Of a stretch of 64,000 nt of DNA, positions 16,601-26,684 are shown one piece after another. Source of the stretch: Dyella dinghuensis (lineage in GTDB: Bacteria; Pseudomonadota; Gammaproteobacteria; Xanthomonadales; Rhodanobacteraceae); NCBI RefSeq assembly GCF_003977615.1, contig NZ_RYZR01000008.1, forward strand, positions 297,403 to 361,402. Direction: 5' to 3'. A program made the position numbers and the translations under genes. The notes beneath the pieces are model-generated. The model saw only the letters and a program-made list of their open reading frames with translations, searched no databases and was not told where the DNA came from. Within the stretch, counting starts at the first letter, position 1. Every line of letters begins with the position of its first letter.

Positions 16601-18004
16601 CTACAGCAAGCGATTAAGCAGGCGGTCGAGCCGAACGCGGCGCAGTCGGCGCAGCAGCGTGCGCACATCGGCGGGATAATGCCGCGGGTTGTCGAGCGCG
16701 TGATAGTCGTCCAGACGGGTGGCGTGGCGGCGTAATGCTGCCCACTCCGCTTCGTGCTGCGCCGTCAATCGATGCGATGGATCGCGCAGCAGTAATCCAT
16801 TCTCCAGATCCAACGCCCACGCTCTTGGATTGAGGTTGTTGCCGGTAATGAGCGCCATCTCATCGTCGATCAGCAGACCTTTCAGGTGATAGCTGTTACC
16901 ACCGTCGCGCCACAGCCACAGATTCAATTGCCCGCGTAGCATGTGCGCACGATGATTGCGGGCAAAGCGGCGCAGGTTGTTCTCGTAGAGATAGGGCAGC
17001 AGGCCAATCTTTCGGAACGGCTCTTCCGGCGGAATGTAAAAATCATTCGCCGTTTTGTCGCCGACCATGATGTCGATCACACAGCCACGGCCTAACAAAT
17101 GACCTAGCACTGCGCGCACCTGTCTAGGCAAATTGAAATACGGCGTGAAGATCACCACACGTTTTTGCGCGCTGCGCAACAGCATCAACAGCGCATCGTT
17201 GAGTTGATTGGCACTGCGGCCGAAACCCACCAAGGGTGTGACGGCGACGTCGCCCTCCTTCAATGCCGCATGCGGTGTCGTGTAATGAGCATGCTGCAAC
17301 GTACGGCGCAGATGTCGAATGGGTGCCTGCAAGTCGCGCGTGGAAGGAAGCGGCCGCTGATCGAGTCGCGTTACCGCCTCCGATTCGGCGAGATGGTGCT
17401 TCGCAAAGCGAACCATGCTGTCGGCCAAACCCGCGTGATGAATCCGGTGATAGCGATCGAGCCGATAGCGCCCGTGTTTCACGAGATAGACATCGTTGAT
17501 GCTGGCGCCGCTATACAGCACATCATCGTCGATGACGAAACCTTTCAGATGCAGCACACCAAACAATTCGCGATTTTGTACCGGTACCCCATACACCTTC
17601 ACAGCATCGCCGTGTTGCGTAGCGTACTCGCGATACATCGCAGCATTTCCTTCGCTCGCCGCCTTGCCGATCAGTCCGCGGCGCGCGCGGTGCCAGTCGA
17701 CGTAGACCTCAATATCCAGCGTTGGATTTGCCTTGTGCGCGGCGGCCAGCGCTTCGAGCACCTCACGCCCCGCATCGTCGTCCTGCAGGTATAGCGCCAC
17801 GAGCACGATTCGGCGTCTGGCCTGCTTGATCAGCGTCAAAAGCGCGCTGCGGAACGAGGCAGGTCCATCCAGCGTCTGGATATCTTCCGGGCGCACCGCA
17901 AAAGCGGGCATCTCCTGTGCCGGTTGCTTCCTTGATCGACTGAACGGCAAAAGGCGTCGGGCCAGTCGTTGTGGCAAAGGTGGGCGAGAACTCATGCCGC
18001 CCAT
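16601..18004 (-). CDS. pssA: CDP-diacylglycerol-serine O-phosphatidyltransferase, phospholipase D type
   Basis: 467 residues, similar in length and wording to E. coli PssA along the whole chain. It makes phosphatidylserine from CDP-diacylglycerol and serine, the first step to phosphatidylethanolamine, at the membrane surface. Both HKD motifs are intact: HLKGFVIDD (H152, K154) and HLKGLLIDD (H373, K375). Other near-identical blocks: VALYLQDDD, VDWHRARRG, VGDKTANDFYIP, and ITGNNLNPRAWALDLENG. The start may be ATG 18004 or 17995. Cardiolipin synthase was considered and rejected on these PssA-specific blocks. Its regulator or partner is not evident; a MarR gene follows upstream on the same strand. 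Confidence 0.93.
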   Translation of the reverse strand: MGGMSSRPPLPQRLARRLLPFSRSRKQPAQEMPAFAVRPEDIQTLDGPASFRSALLTLIKQARRRIVLVALYLQDDDAGREVLEALAAAHKANPTLDIEVYVDWHRARRGLIGKAASEGNAAMYREYATQHGDAVKVYGVPVQNRELFGVLHLKGFVIDDDVLYSGASINDVYLVKHGRYRLDRYHRIHHAGLADSMVRFAKHHLAESEAVTRLDQRPLPSTRDLQAPIRHLRRTLQHAHYTTPHAALKEGDVAVTPLVGFGRSANQLNDALLMLLRSAQKRVVIFTPYFNLPRQVRAVLGHLLGRGCVIDIMVGDKTANDFYIPPEEPFRKIGLLPYLYENNLRRFARNHRAHMLRGQLNLWLWRDGGNSYHLKGLLIDDEMALITGNNLNPRAWALDLENGLLLRDPSHRLTAQHEAEWAALRRHATRLDDYHALDNPRHYPADVRTLLRRLRRVRLDRLLNRLL

Positions 18005-18053
18005 GGTAGCGTGTCACGCAACGCGCCCAACACGCCCATCCTCACTGCTTAAG

Positions 18054-18602
18054 TCACATCTCGCATTCCCGAAGAACTTTCTTCAGGAGCCCATCGAGCT
18101 CCTTCAGCTCCGTCTGCGAGAGCACTTGCGACAAACGATCCAGCAGGGCACTGACGACGGGCAAGAAAGCATCGATAAGCTGCAAGCCCTCAGGCGTAAG
18201 ATTGAATGTCACTTTTCGCCTATCTCGTTGATGTAGTCCTCGCACAATCAGCCCTTTTGAAACCAGAGGCCGAGCCAGACGTGCGAAGCTTCCTGCGCTC
18301 TCACCCATAGCGTCGCACAACGCCGCCGTGGTCAGTGTGTAACCCTCGGTGCCATAGAGCGACATCAGGATCATGTATTCCGAATGGCTGATAGCCCATG
18401 TTTGCAATACCACGTTGGCATCGGATGCGACGCGCCGCGCGATCTTCCGGATCATCCGAAGAAGGAGCGATATATCTCGCGGAAAATTGGGATGACGGCG
18501 ATACGTAATCGCCACGCGTTTCTCGATGAGCACTGCACTGTTTACGGCTGCATAAGACCTTCCGCCTATCCGCGCGCATGGTCTCGCATCGAAGACGGCC
18601 AT
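18054..18602 (-). CDS. MarR family transcriptional regulator
   Basis: About 182 residues. The winged-helix part reads SEYMILMSLYGTEGYTLTTAALCDAMGESAGSFARLARPLVSKGLIVRGLHQRDRRKVTFNLTPEGLQLI, with the DRRKV wing typical of MarR. A C-terminal helix (LLDRLSQVLSQTELKELDGLLKKVL) should form the dimer interface. The start is uncertain: ATG at 18602 is used, but a TTG at 18686 or a later GTG would also fit; MarR proteins are usually 140-170 residues. Ligand and targets are unknown. It lies between pssA and the divergent branched-chain operon and could control a neighbour or itself. Confidence 0.8.
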   Translation of the reverse strand: MAVFDARPCARIGGRSYAAVNSAVLIEKRVAITYRRHPNFPRDISLLLRMIRKIARRVASDANVVLQTWAISHSEYMILMSLYGTEGYTLTTAALCDAMGESAGSFARLARPLVSKGLIVRGLHQRDRRKVTFNLTPEGLQLIDAFLPVVSALLDRLSQVLSQTELKELDGLLKKVLRECEM

Positions 18603-18809
18603 GACCACCGCCTCGCCCTTCAATCGCTGAGTCCTTCGCGAATTTAGGTATCCACCTACGTAAACATACGAACCAGTACTCCGCAAAGAACCAACTCAAT
18701 TTAGTTTCGCATGAAACAAAAGTGGCGCGAAGTCATTGTTAGATGCAGACGTTTAGCCGTCCATACGCGCACGCATTCGCAGTTCGGAAAAATAATCATA
18801 AAAAAATGA

Positions 18810-18839
18810 TTGACACATCGTTGCCGGGTGCCGTACGGT
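18810..18839 (+). promoter_or_regulatory. Candidate sigma-70 promoter of the leu-ilv operon
   Basis: A perfect -35 TTGACA (18810-18815) is followed after 18 bp by a weak -10 TACGGT (18834-18839). An A-rich stretch precedes it, which may act as an UP element. Transcription would begin around 18,846, almost on the leader peptide ATG, so the leader could be translated without a 5' UTR. The -10 is poor and the start is inferred. Confidence 0.45.
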
Positions 18840-18846
18840 CCATGAC

Positions 18847-18984
18847 ATGCCGCAGCGCAACAGCCACCGCTACGTGACCCGGGCCATCCGTCCTCCAACG
18901 GTTGCCGACATGTTGCCTCTGGGCGGCCTCCTTCTTCTCTCCCTCGTACTCGTACTCCTTATTACTAACGGAGGTGCGGGCTGA
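18847..18984 (+). CDS. Leader peptide of the leu-ilv attenuator
   Basis: 45 codons, MPQRNSHRYV at the start and LLLLSLVLVLLI at residues 28-39 (8 Leu, 2 Val, 1 Ile among 12 codons), then ITNGGAG and TGA. All three control amino acids are the end products of the operon that follows. The run of control codons lies at 18,928-18,963, and the end of the peptide overlaps the antiterminator strand. This is the layout of a ribosome-mediated attenuator: low charged tRNA-Leu, -Val or -Ile stalls the ribosome on these codons. No convincing Shine-Dalgarno is visible, and the promoter suggests a leaderless message. The peptide itself probably has no other function. Confidence 0.85.
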   Translation: MPQRNSHRYVTRAIRPPTVADMLPLGGLLLLSLVLVLLITNGGAG

Positions 18985-19063
18985 GGGCGCGTGTCCAGGT
19001 AAAGCAAAACTAACCTAGATACCCCGAAGAACCCCGCACCCGACAAGGATGCGGGGTTTTTTG
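18973..19063 (+). promoter_or_regulatory. Transcription attenuator (antiterminator and terminator) of the leu-ilv operon
   Basis: GGTGCGGG (18973-18980, inside the last leader codons) is perfectly complementary to CCCGCACC (19033-19040), the antiterminator. The same 3' strand also makes the terminator stem: ACCCCGCA (19031-19038) pairs with TGCGGGGT (19050-19057), followed by a T-run (19058-19062). The two helices exclude each other. A ribosome stalled on the Leu/Val codons leaves 18,973 free and lets the antiterminator form; a ribosome reaching the stop covers it and the terminator forms. Confidence 0.85.
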
Positions 19064-19097
19064 TTGCCCCTCGGCACCGACCCAAACGGAGCCAGGC

Positions 19098-20705
19098 ATG
19101 AACCCCGAAACAGTAAATCCGACAGACCACGCCGAGGGCGGCGATAGCGCCGAGGATCGCGTACGCATCTTCGACACGACCCTGCGCGACGGTGAGCAGG
19201 CGCCCGGTTTTTCCATGGACCGGCGTGCGAAATTGTGCATGGCACAAGCCCTCGAAACCCTTGGCGTGGACGTCCTGGAAGCGGGCTTTCCACAGGCTTC
19301 TCCCGACGATTTTGCAGCCGTCGACGAAATCGCACGCACGTTGCGCAACACGACGGTATGCGCACTCGCGCGATGTCAGAACGGCGATATCGACACCGCG
19401 GCACGCGCACTCGAACGCGCACACCATGCACGCATTCACTTGTTTCTCTCGACCAGTCCGCTGCATCGCGAACACAAGCTCGGGATGAGCAAATCGCAAG
19501 TACTGGAAACGGCAGTTGCATCGATCGAGCGCGCGCGTAAATACAGCGCAGACGTCGAGTTCTCAGCGGAAGATGCATTACGCACCGAACCGGATTTTCT
19601 CGTCGAAGTCTTCAGCGCAGCGATAGCTGCCGGCGCAACCACGCTCAATGCACCCGATACCGTGGGTTACACGACGCCGGCCGAAATGGTCGAGCTGTTC
19701 ACCTATCTGCGCAAACACGTTCGCGATGCGCACAAGGCGGTGTTTTCCGCGCATTGCCACGACGACTTAGGGATGGCCGTCGCCAACAGCCTCGCTGCCG
19801 TGAGCGCAGGTGCGCGCCAGGTCGAATGCACCATCAACGGTATCGGCGAGCGCGCAGGCAACGCGGCGCTCGAAGAAATCGTCATGGCACTGAAGGTTCG
19901 CGCGCCGCATTTCGGCCTGCGCACCAACATCGACACGCGCAAGCTGTATCCCACTTCGCGCTTGTTGACGCAGGTCACCGGCCAAGCGGTACCGCGCAAC
20001 AAGGCTGTGGTCGGCGAAAACGCCTTTGCGCACGAATCGGGCATCCATCAGCACGGCATGCTCAAGCATCGCGGCACGTACGAAATCATGCGCCCGCAGG
20101 ACGTGGGCATCGCCGAAACCACACTGGTTCTGGGCAAGCATTCCGGCCGCCACGCGCTTCGTCAGCGCCTGGAAACGCTCGGTCACACGTTCGACGAAGC
20201 CGCTATGGAGGGCATCTTCAAGCGCTTCAAGACACTCGCCGATCGCAAGCGCGATATTCGCGATGAGGATCTGGAAGCGCTGGCACTCGGCCAGGATCCG
20301 GACGCCATCGGTCCGTGGCGCATCGATCAGCTCAACACCACCTCGCATCTTGGCGGTAGCGCGTCGGCAACCGTGAAGCTGTGCCACGAAGACGGCCGCG
20401 AAATCGGCGAGGCCGCCATCGGCGACGGACCGGTCGACGCAGTATTGCGCGCGATCGAACGCGCTACCGGCACCGACATGGTGCTCAAGCGCTTTCAGGT
20501 GCGTGCGATGAGCGAAGGCGGCGATGCGCAAGGTCATGCGCAACTTACGGCACGTCACGCACAGCGCGACTGGAACGGCAGCAGTGTCAGCACCGACATC
20601 ATCGAAGCCACCGCACATGCGGCACTGGCCATCGTCAACCGCATCGAGCGACAGGTAAGCGACGGACCAGGAGCCGCACGAACGGCGCAAGGAGTCTCCG
20701 CATGA
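19098..20705 (+). CDS. leuA: 2-isopropylmalate synthase
   Basis: 535 residues. LeuA condenses acetyl-CoA with 2-oxoisovalerate, the committing step of leucine synthesis. The catalytic TIM barrel opens with RIFDTTLRDGEQAPGFSM (the metal Asp and Arg), contains the metal-binding histidines in FSAHCHDDLGMAVAN, and the GENAFAHESGIHQHG loop. The C-terminal domain (about residues 400-535) is the leucine-binding regulatory region. First structural gene of the operon, under the attenuator, so both allosteric and attenuation control are expected. Its TGA overlaps the ilvE ATG by the ATGA arrangement. Confidence 0.95.
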   Translation: MNPETVNPTDHAEGGDSAEDRVRIFDTTLRDGEQAPGFSMDRRAKLCMAQALETLGVDVLEAGFPQASPDDFAAVDEIARTLRNTTVCALARCQNGDIDTAARALERAHHARIHLFLSTSPLHREHKLGMSKSQVLETAVASIERARKYSADVEFSAEDALRTEPDFLVEVFSAAIAAGATTLNAPDTVGYTTPAEMVELFTYLRKHVRDAHKAVFSAHCHDDLGMAVANSLAAVSAGARQVECTINGIGERAGNAALEEIVMALKVRAPHFGLRTNIDTRKLYPTSRLLTQVTGQAVPRNKAVVGENAFAHESGIHQHGMLKHRGTYEIMRPQDVGIAETTLVLGKHSGRHALRQRLETLGHTFDEAAMEGIFKRFKTLADRKRDIRDEDLEALALGQDPDAIGPWRIDQLNTTSHLGGSASATVKLCHEDGREIGEAAIGDGPVDAVLRAIERATGTDMVLKRFQVRAMSEGGDAQGHAQLTARHAQRDWNGSSVSTDIIEATAHAALAIVNRIERQVSDGPGAARTAQGVSA

Positions 20706-21703
20706 GCACGCCCTTTCTTTGGCACAACGGGCGGATCAAGCCCTGGGCCGAGGCCACCGTCCACGTCAGCACGCACGCGCTGCATTACGGATCATCCGTA
20801 TTCGAAGGTGAACGTGTGTACGCGACGCCGGAAGGTCCTGCGTATTTTCGCCTCGCCGATCACACACGCCGTCTGTTCGAATCCGCGCGCGTGTACGAGA
20901 TCGAGATCGGCTACAGCGAGCAGGAGATCGATGAAGCATGCCTGGAACTGATTCGCGCCAACCGGATGGCATCGGCTTATGTACGACCGATTGTTTTTCG
21001 CGGCGCCGGCGGGCTCGGCGTTCTCCCCAGGGACGGTGCGCCCGTCGACGTCGCGATCATGGCCTTGGAATGGGGCGCGTATCTGGGTGAAGCCGCCGAA
21101 GTAGGCGCCGATGTTTGCGTGTCGTCGTGGAATCGCCCCGCACCGAACACGCTTCCCAGCTGGGCCAAGGCGGGCGGCAATTACCTCAGCAGTCAGTTGA
21201 TCGGTCTGGAAGCGCGCCGCGGCGGTTTCGACGAAGGCATCGCGCTGGGACATAACGGGCTCCTGAGCGAAGGTGCGGGCGAAAACTTGTTCCTGGTGAA
21301 GCGCGGAAAGTTACTCACGCCACCGTCGAGCGCTGGCATTCTCGCCGGTATCACGCGCGACACGGTGGTCGCGCTTGCCGCCGATCTCGGTATCGCCGTC
21401 GAAGAGCGCGACCTGCCACGCGAAGCGCTGTATTCCGCCGACGAAGTCTTCATGACCGGCACCGCTGCAGAAATCACGCCGGTGCGTTCGGTCGACCGCA
21501 AGAACGTCGGCAACGGTACGCCGGGACCCATCACGCGCGCACTACGCGATGCGTTCTTCGGGCTTTTCGATGGACGCACGCCAGACCGCTACGGCTGGCT
21601 GACTCACGTGAATGCGGTCATCCCTGATCGCGAAAGTCAAAAAACGACTATCCATGGCCGCACTACTCAACAACAGCACGCTACGTCAGAGGTTTCGGCA
21701 TGA
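20702..21703 (+). CDS. ilvE: Branched-chain amino acid aminotransferase
   Basis: 333 residues, fold-type IV PLP aminotransferase. It makes Leu, Ile and Val from their 2-oxo acids with glutamate. Recognised by [30 protein letters not shown] at the N-terminus, the PLP lysine in [12 protein letters not shown] (about residue 158), and the [16 protein letters not shown] and AGITRDTV blocks. The ATG at 20702 shares ATGA with the leuA stop; the open frame extends upstream but only by antisense-like shadow. The last 25 residues (after [11 protein letters not shown]) are a low-complexity tail. It stops inside the ATGA of leuC, so the three genes are translationally coupled. Confidence 0.95.
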   Translation: MSTPFLWHNGRIKPWAEATVHVSTHALHYGSSVFEGERVYATPEGPAYFRLADHTRRLFESARVYEIEIGYSEQEIDEACLELIRANRMASAYVRPIVFRGAGGLGVLPRDGAPVDVAIMALEWGAYLGEAAEVGADVCVSSWNRPAPNTLPSWAKAGGNYLSSQLIGLEARRGGFDEGIALGHNGLLSEGAGENLFLVKRGKLLTPPSSAGILAGITRDTVVALAADLGIAVEERDLPREALYSADEVFMTGTAAEITPVRSVDRKNVGNGTPGPITRALRDAFFGLFDGRTPDRYGWLTHVNAVIPDRESQKTTIHGRTTQQQHATSEVSA

Positions 21704-23112
21704 GTCCGCGCACGCTATTCGAAAAAATCTGGGACGCCCACGTCGTCGCTGCAGAAACGCCCGATACACCGTCCGTGCTGTACATCGACCTGCATCTGGT
21801 ACACGAAGTCACTTCACCCCAGGCATTCAGCGAATTGCGTCAGCGCGGACTGAAGCTGCGCCGTCCCGATCGCACACTCGCCACGCTCGACCACTCCACA
21901 CCGACGTTGCCGGCGCTGGCGAACGGCGAACGTCCGTATGCAAACGACGAAGCGAAAGCGCAGGTCGCGCAACTGGAAGCCAATTGCCGCGAATTCGACG
22001 TGCAACTTTATGGTTGGGATAGCAGTGATCGCGGCATCGTGCATGTGATCGGGCCAGAACTGGGCGCGACGCAGCCCGGCATGACGATCGTGTGCGGCGA
22101 CAGCCACACCTCGACGCACGGCGCGTTCGGCGCGTTGGCGTTCGGTATCGGTACCACCGAAGTCGGTCACGTGATGGCGACGCAGTGCCTGCTGCAACGC
22201 AAGCCGAAAACGTTCGCGATCCACGTCGACGGCAAGCTTCCGCGCGGCGTGGGCGCGAAAGATCTGATCCTGCACATCATCGGCCATATCGGCGTGGATG
22301 GTGGCACCGGACACGTTCTGGAATATCGCGGCGCCGCGATTGAAGCGCTGTCGATGGAAGAACGCATGACGGTGTGCAACATGTCCATCGAAGCCGGCGC
22401 ACGCGCCGGATTGATTGCGCCTGACGAGACCACGTTCGCATGGTTGAAGGGACGTCCGCGCGCCCCGCAGGGCGCGGCATGGGACGCGGCAGTGCAACGC
22501 TGGCGCGCGCTGCGCAGCGACGAAGGCGCCGAGTACAACCGCGAAGTGCATATCGACGCGAGCCAGATTCGTCCGACCGTCACCTACGGCACGCATCCCG
22601 GCATGGCGATCGCCATGGACAAACCCGTTCCTGTCGCACGCAATGCGCCGGAACAGCGCGCGCTCGACTACATGCAGGCCAAGCCGAACCAACCGATGCA
22701 AGGCATGTCGGTCGATGTGGTGTTTATCGGCAGCTGCACCAACTCGCGCCTCTCCGATTTGCGCGAAGCGGCGAACGTGATGCGCGGACATCGCGTCGCC
22801 GATGGCGTACGCGTCCTGGTGGTGCCGGGTTCCGAAGCGGTGCGCCGCGATGCGGAGCGCGAAGGCTTGCATGAGGTGTTTCTCGCTGCCGGTGCGGAAT
22901 GGCGCATTCCCGGCTGCTCGATGTGCATCGCGATGAACGGCGATCTTGCGCAACCGGGCCAACTCGTCGTCAGCACCTCCAACCGCAACTTCGAAGGCCG
23001 CCAGGGCAAAGGCGCACGCACTGTGCTCGCAAGTCCTGCAACGGCTGCTGCTTCGGCCATCGCCGGCGCGATCGCCGATCCACGCGAATACCTGACGGAG
23101 GCCGCCGCATGA
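21700..23112 (+). CDS. leuC: 3-isopropylmalate dehydratase large subunit
   Basis: 470 residues. With LeuD it isomerises 2- to 3-isopropylmalate, an aconitase-type reaction. The [4Fe-4S] ligands are in [15 protein letters not shown] and [10 protein letters not shown] near the C-terminus. Other typical text: IWDAHVV at the start, [23 protein letters not shown], and [14 protein letters not shown]. The ATG overlaps the ilvE stop (ATGA at 21700). Downstream, a REP-like pair separates it from leuD, which is unusual because leuC and leuD are normally adjacent. Confidence 0.95.
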   Translation: MSPRTLFEKIWDAHVVAAETPDTPSVLYIDLHLVHEVTSPQAFSELRQRGLKLRRPDRTLATLDHSTPTLPALANGERPYANDEAKAQVAQLEANCREFDVQLYGWDSSDRGIVHVIGPELGATQPGMTIVCGDSHTSTHGAFGALAFGIGTTEVGHVMATQCLLQRKPKTFAIHVDGKLPRGVGAKDLILHIIGHIGVDGGTGHVLEYRGAAIEALSMEERMTVCNMSIEAGARAGLIAPDETTFAWLKGRPRAPQGAAWDAAVQRWRALRSDEGAEYNREVHIDASQIRPTVTYGTHPGMAIAMDKPVPVARNAPEQRALDYMQAKPNQPMQGMSVDVVFIGSCTNSRLSDLREAANVMRGHRVADGVRVLVVPGSEAVRRDAEREGLHEVFLAAGAEWRIPGCSMCIAMNGDLAQPGQLVVSTSNRNFEGRQGKGARTVLASPATAAASAIAGAIADPREYLTEAAA

Positions 23113-23285
23113 ATCACACACGCGACCACCGCGCATCACTCCCTCCCCTGCACGCAGGGGAGGGTTGGGGAGGGGTAAAGCGCACAAACCGAGGCCAGCT
23201 CGTGCAACTCCCTCCCAACCTCCCCCTGCAAGCAGGGGGAGGGGCAATACGTCGTCTTTGCATCGTCGCAGGAGTTTTTTCATGA
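23109..23285 (+). CDS. Small open frame bridging leuC and leuD across a REP element
   Basis: ATG at 23109 shares ATGA with the leuC stop; the frame stays open for 58 codons through the repeat and stops at TGA 23283-23285, which shares ATGA with the leuD start. The peptide ([20 protein letters not shown] at the start) has no recognisable domain, and its middle is simply the translated repeat. I think it is translated only so that ribosomes pass from leuC to leuD; a functional product is unlikely. Translation has not been shown. Confidence 0.5.
   Translation: MNHTRDHRASLPPLHAGEGWGGVKRTNRGQLVQLPPNLPLQAGGGAIRRLCIVAGVFS
23138..23244. repeat. REP-like inverted repeat pair between leuC and leuD
   Basis: Two units in opposite orientation (23,138-23,176 and 23,207-23,244), each with a CCCCTGC(a/aa)GCAGGGG-type palindrome and a GGTTGGGGAGGGGT-like arm. 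It is the same element as at 5714-5824, but with near-perfect arms. The intervening 30 bases differ between the copies. It lies inside an operon and inside the coupled open frame at 23,109-23,285. Confidence 0.75.
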
Positions 23286-23866
23286 AGGCCGTTACACGCA
23301 TTCACTCGCGCACCGCGGTTCTCGTCGATGAAAACATCGATACCGATCGCATCATTCCCGCGCGCTTTCTCACCACGACCGAGCGTAGCGGTCTGGGCAA
23401 ATATTGCTTTCAGGATTGGCGCTACACGCAAGACGGTGGCGATAACCCGGATTTCCCGCTCAACAAACCCGAAGCACGTGGCTGCAGCATTCTTGTCGCC
23501 GGCCGCAATTTCGGCTGCGGCTCGTCGCGCGAACACGCGCCGTGGGCGTTGCTCGATTACGGCATTCAAGCCGTGCTGTGCAGCGAGATCGCCGACATCT
23601 TCCGCGGCAATGCGCTGAAAAACGGCTTGCTCGCCATCGTGCTCGAAGAAGCGGAGCACCACTGGTTGCTCAAGAACCCCGGCATCGAACTGTCCATCGA
23701 CGTGCGCGAGCAGGCGATCGAACTGCCCGATGGCGGACGCATCCGCTTCCAGCTTGAGGCATTCGCCCGGCACTGCCTGCTCAACGGCGTCGATCAACTC
23801 GGTTTTCTGCTTCAGCAAAACAACGCAATCACACACTACGAACAGCAACAGGAGAAGGCAGCATGA
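23282..23866 (+). CDS. leuD: 3-isopropylmalate dehydratase small subunit
   Basis: 194 residues, partner of LeuC in leucine synthesis. Blocks [14 protein letters not shown] near the N-terminus and [22 protein letters not shown] identify the swivel domain that closes over the iron-sulfur active site. ATG at 23282, overlapping the stop of the small bridging frame. It ends in an ATGA overlap with leuB. Its length is slightly shorter than typical LeuD, but nothing essential is missing by eye. Confidence 0.95.
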   Translation: MKAVTRIHSRTAVLVDENIDTDRIIPARFLTTTERSGLGKYCFQDWRYTQDGGDNPDFPLNKPEARGCSILVAGRNFGCGSSREHAPWALLDYGIQAVLCSEIADIFRGNALKNGLLAIVLEEAEHHWLLKNPGIELSIDVREQAIELPDGGRIRFQLEAFARHCLLNGVDQLGFLLQQNNAITHYEQQQEKAA

Positions 23867-24954
23867 AAGCGCGTATCGTTACCCTGCCCGGCGATGGCGT
23901 GGGTCCGGAAGTCACCGATGCGGCTGTTGCCGTACTGAAAGCTGTCGCCGAGCGCAGCGGTCATACCTTCGAATTCGAATCGCATGCCATTGGCGGTTGT
24001 GCCATCGATGCGACCGGCCAACCGCTGCCCGCTTCCACGCTTGAAGCGTGCAAGAAAGCCGATGCCGTGTTTCTGGGCGCAGTTGGCGGTCCGAAATGGT
24101 CCGACCCGCACGCGAAAGTTCGTCCGGAACAAGGCTTGCTCGCGTTGCGTGCTGCGCTGGGCGTATTCGCCAACCTGCGCCCGCTGCAGGTGCATCCGGC
24201 GCTCGCGTCGTTCTCGCCGCTGAAGAACGAGAAGCTGAAGAATGTCGACGTGTTGTTCGTGCGCGAACTCACCGGCGGCGCCTACTTCGGCGCCAAGACG
24301 CGCACGGAAGACGCTGCCACCGATGAATGCAAATACACCGTCGCGGAAATCGAGCGCGTCACACACCGCGCGTTCGAACTGGCGCGTGATCGCCGTCAAC
24401 ATGTCACGTCGGTCGACAAGGCCAATGTGCTCGAGACATCACGTCTGTGGCGCAGCACCGTGCAGCGTATCGCAGCCGATTATCCCGACGTCAAACTCGA
24501 ACATCAGCTGGTCGATTCAATGGCCATGCTGTTGCTGACGCAGCCGTCGCGTTACGACGTTGTCGTAACCGAAAACCTGTTCGGCGACATTCTCACCGAC
24601 GAAGCAGCCGCACTCGCTGGCTCGCTGGGCTTGCTGCCTTCGGCGTCGCTCGGTGCAGGCAAAGTGGGTCTGTATGAACCCATTCATGGCTCCGCACCGG
24701 ATATCGCCGGCAAGGGCATCGCCAATCCGCTGGGCGCGATTCTTTCGGCAGCGTTGTTGTTGCGTCACTCGCTGGAACTGGAGATCGAAGCGACGACCGT
24801 CGAAGCTGCCGTTGCCCAAGTGCTCTCCAACGGACCGTACAGCCGCGATTTGAGTGGCAACGCAACTACCACGCAATTGCGTGATGCAGTGATCAGCGCA
24901 TTGGATGATGTGGCAACGCCCGCCTTCCTGTGCGGCTTGCGCGCGTGCGGCTGA
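23863..24954 (+). CDS. leuB: 3-isopropylmalate dehydrogenase
   Basis: 363 residues. LeuB oxidises and decarboxylates 3-isopropylmalate with NAD+ in the leucine branch. Clear blocks: [31 protein letters not shown](T)[19 protein letters not shown], and [12 protein letters not shown] with the metal-binding Asp residues, then [21 protein letters not shown]. The ATG at 23863 lies in the leuD stop (ATGA). Ends 11 bp before ilvD, the first gene of the isoleucine/valine part. Confidence 0.95.
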   Translation: MKARIVTLPGDGVGPEVTDAAVAVLKAVAERSGHTFEFESHAIGGCAIDATGQPLPASTLEACKKADAVFLGAVGGPKWSDPHAKVRPEQGLLALRAALGVFANLRPLQVHPALASFSPLKNEKLKNVDVLFVRELTGGAYFGAKTRTEDAATDECKYTVAEIERVTHRAFELARDRRQHVTSVDKANVLETSRLWRSTVQRIAADYPDVKLEHQLVDSMAMLLLTQPSRYDVVVTENLFGDILTDEAAALAGSLGLLPSASLGAGKVGLYEPIHGSAPDIAGKGIANPLGAILSAALLLRHSLELEIEATTVEAAVAQVLSNGPYSRDLSGNATTTQLRDAVISALDDVATPAFLCGLRACG

Positions 24955-24965
24955 GCGAGGGAACG

Positions 24966-26684
24966 ATGCGAAGCGATCTCATCAAAACCGGTCCGGATCG
25001 TGCACCCGCTCGTGCCATGTTGCGCGCCACGGGTTTGCAGGATGCCGATATCTCCAAGCCACTCATTGCCGTCGTGCACACGTGGTCCAACGTCAGCCCG
25101 TGCAATCTCAATTTACGCGAGCTGGCCGAGCACACAGCGGCGGGTATCCGTGCAGCGGGTGGCACACCTATCGAATTCAACACCATTGCCGTGACCGATG
25201 GCATCGCGATGGGTACGCCAGGCATGCGTGCGTCGCTGATCAGCCGTGAAGTGATTACCGATTCCATCGAGCTGGCCGTGGACGGTCACTGCCTGGATGC
25301 GATGGTGGTGCTCTGCGGCTGCGACAAAACCATTCCGGCCGCCGCGATGGCGATGGCGCGTTTGAACATTCCAGCTGTTGCGCTGTACGGCGGCAGCATT
25401 GCGCATGGCACGCACAACAATCATCCGATCACGATTCAGCAGGTGTTCGAAGCAGTCGGCGCGCATGGCGCAGGCAAGATCGATGATGCGGAACTCGCCG
25501 CCGTCGAGAAAGATGCATGCCCCGGCGCAGGGGCGTGTGGTGGACAGTTCACCGCGAACACGATGGCCATGGTGATGCAGGCGCTCGGCTTGTCGCCGAT
25601 GGGTTTCAACGACATTCCCGCCACGCATCCTGCGAAAGCACACGCTGCCTTTCGCTGCGGCGAGCTGGTGATGGATTGTCTGCGCGCGGACCGCAAGCCA
25701 CTCGACATTCTCGATGTCACCGCATTCCGCAACGCTGCACGCATGGTCGCTGCGACAGCCGGTTCGACGAATGCCGTGCTGCACTTGTTGGCGATCGCAC
25801 GCGAAGCAGGCGTGCCATGGACGATCGAGGATTTCGAACCGGCATCCGTGCACACGCCTGTCATTGCCGACTTGCTGCCCGGCGGCCGCTATACCGCCGT
25901 GGAATTGTTCGGCGCAGGCGGCAGTGCGCGCGTGGCGCAGGAACTCATCGCCGCCGGCATGCTCGAAGATCGCCCGACGGTCACCGGCGTGCAGCTGTTT
26001 GAAGAATGCGCGAAGGCACCGCGCGCCGAGCAACAGGATGTCGTGCATCCGGTGAACAAGCCGCTCAAACCACGTGGTGGCTACTCGATTCTGTACGGCA
26101 ATCTCGCGCCGGAAGGCTGCATTCTCAAACTCGCCGGCAAAGGCGCCAATCACTTCGAAGGTATCGCGCGCGTGTTTGAAAGCGAGGAGGAAGCCTTCGC
26201 CGCCGTGCAAGGCGGAAAGATCAAACCAGGTGACGTCATCGTCATTCGCAACGAAGGTCCCGCTGGCGGCCCTGGCATGCGCGAAATGCTCGGCGTCACG
26301 GCCGCGCTGGTCGGACGCGGACTCGGCAACGACGTCGGCCTGATCACTGACGGCCGCTTCTCCGGCGCCACGCACGGCTTCATGGTCGGCCACATCGCAC
26401 CCGAAGCCGCACGCGGCGGACCGATTGCATTGCTGCGCGACGGCGATCGCATCTTCATCGATGGCGACCACCGTGAGCTGCGCACGAATGCCGATCTGGA
26501 AAGCCGGCGCGCCAGCTGGAAGGCGCCCGCCGCGAAAGTCACGCACGGTGCACTCGCCAAGTACGCGCAGCTGGTCGGCTCTGCCTCGGACGGCGCAACG
26601 ACGCATCCGCGCACCGCCGTCGCCACACCGCATTCCACTCAACGACATACCTCGACAGAGACCCAAGCAGGAGTTCCCGCATGA
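24966..26684 (+). CDS. ilvD: Dihydroxy-acid dehydratase
   Basis: 572 residues, iron-sulfur enzyme that dehydrates 2,3-dihydroxy acids in isoleucine and valine synthesis. Cys ligands are seen in [20 protein letters not shown] and [17 protein letters not shown]. The C-terminal half has [14 protein letters not shown] and [20 protein letters not shown], characteristic of the family. ATG at 24966 is preceded by GAGGGAACG; the frame is open upstream but this start matches other IlvD proteins. The last 35 residues are Thr/Ala-rich and poorly conserved. The stop overlaps the ilvC ATG (ATGA). Confidence 0.95.
   Translation: MRSDLIKTGPDRAPARAMLRATGLQDADISKPLIAVVHTWSNVSPCNLNLRELAEHTAAGIRAAGGTPIEFNTIAVTDGIAMGTPGMRASLISREVITDSIELAVDGHCLDAMVVLCGCDKTIPAAAMAMARLNIPAVALYGGSIAHGTHNNHPITIQQVFEAVGAHGAGKIDDAELAAVEKDACPGAGACGGQFTANTMAMVMQALGLSPMGFNDIPATHPAKAHAAFRCGELVMDCLRADRKPLDILDVTAFRNAARMVAATAGSTNAVLHLLAIAREAGVPWTIEDFEPASVHTPVIADLLPGGRYTAVELFGAGGSARVAQELIAAGMLEDRPTVTGVQLFEECAKAPRAEQQDVVHPVNKPLKPRGGYSILYGNLAPEGCILKLAGKGANHFEGIARVFESEEEAFAAVQGGKIKPGDVIVIRNEGPAGGPGMREMLGVTAALVGRGLGNDVGLITDGRFSGATHGFMVGHIAPEAARGGPIALLRDGDRIFIDGDHRELRTNADLESRRASWKAPAAKVTHGALAKYAQLVGSASDGATTHPRTAVATPHSTQRHTSTETQAGVPA

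Noticed and set aside
16601..18004. Cardiolipin synthase
   Set aside because: Two HKD motifs fit, but the intervening blocks (VDWHRARRG, VGDKTANDFYIP, ITGNNLNPRAW) are those of PssA.
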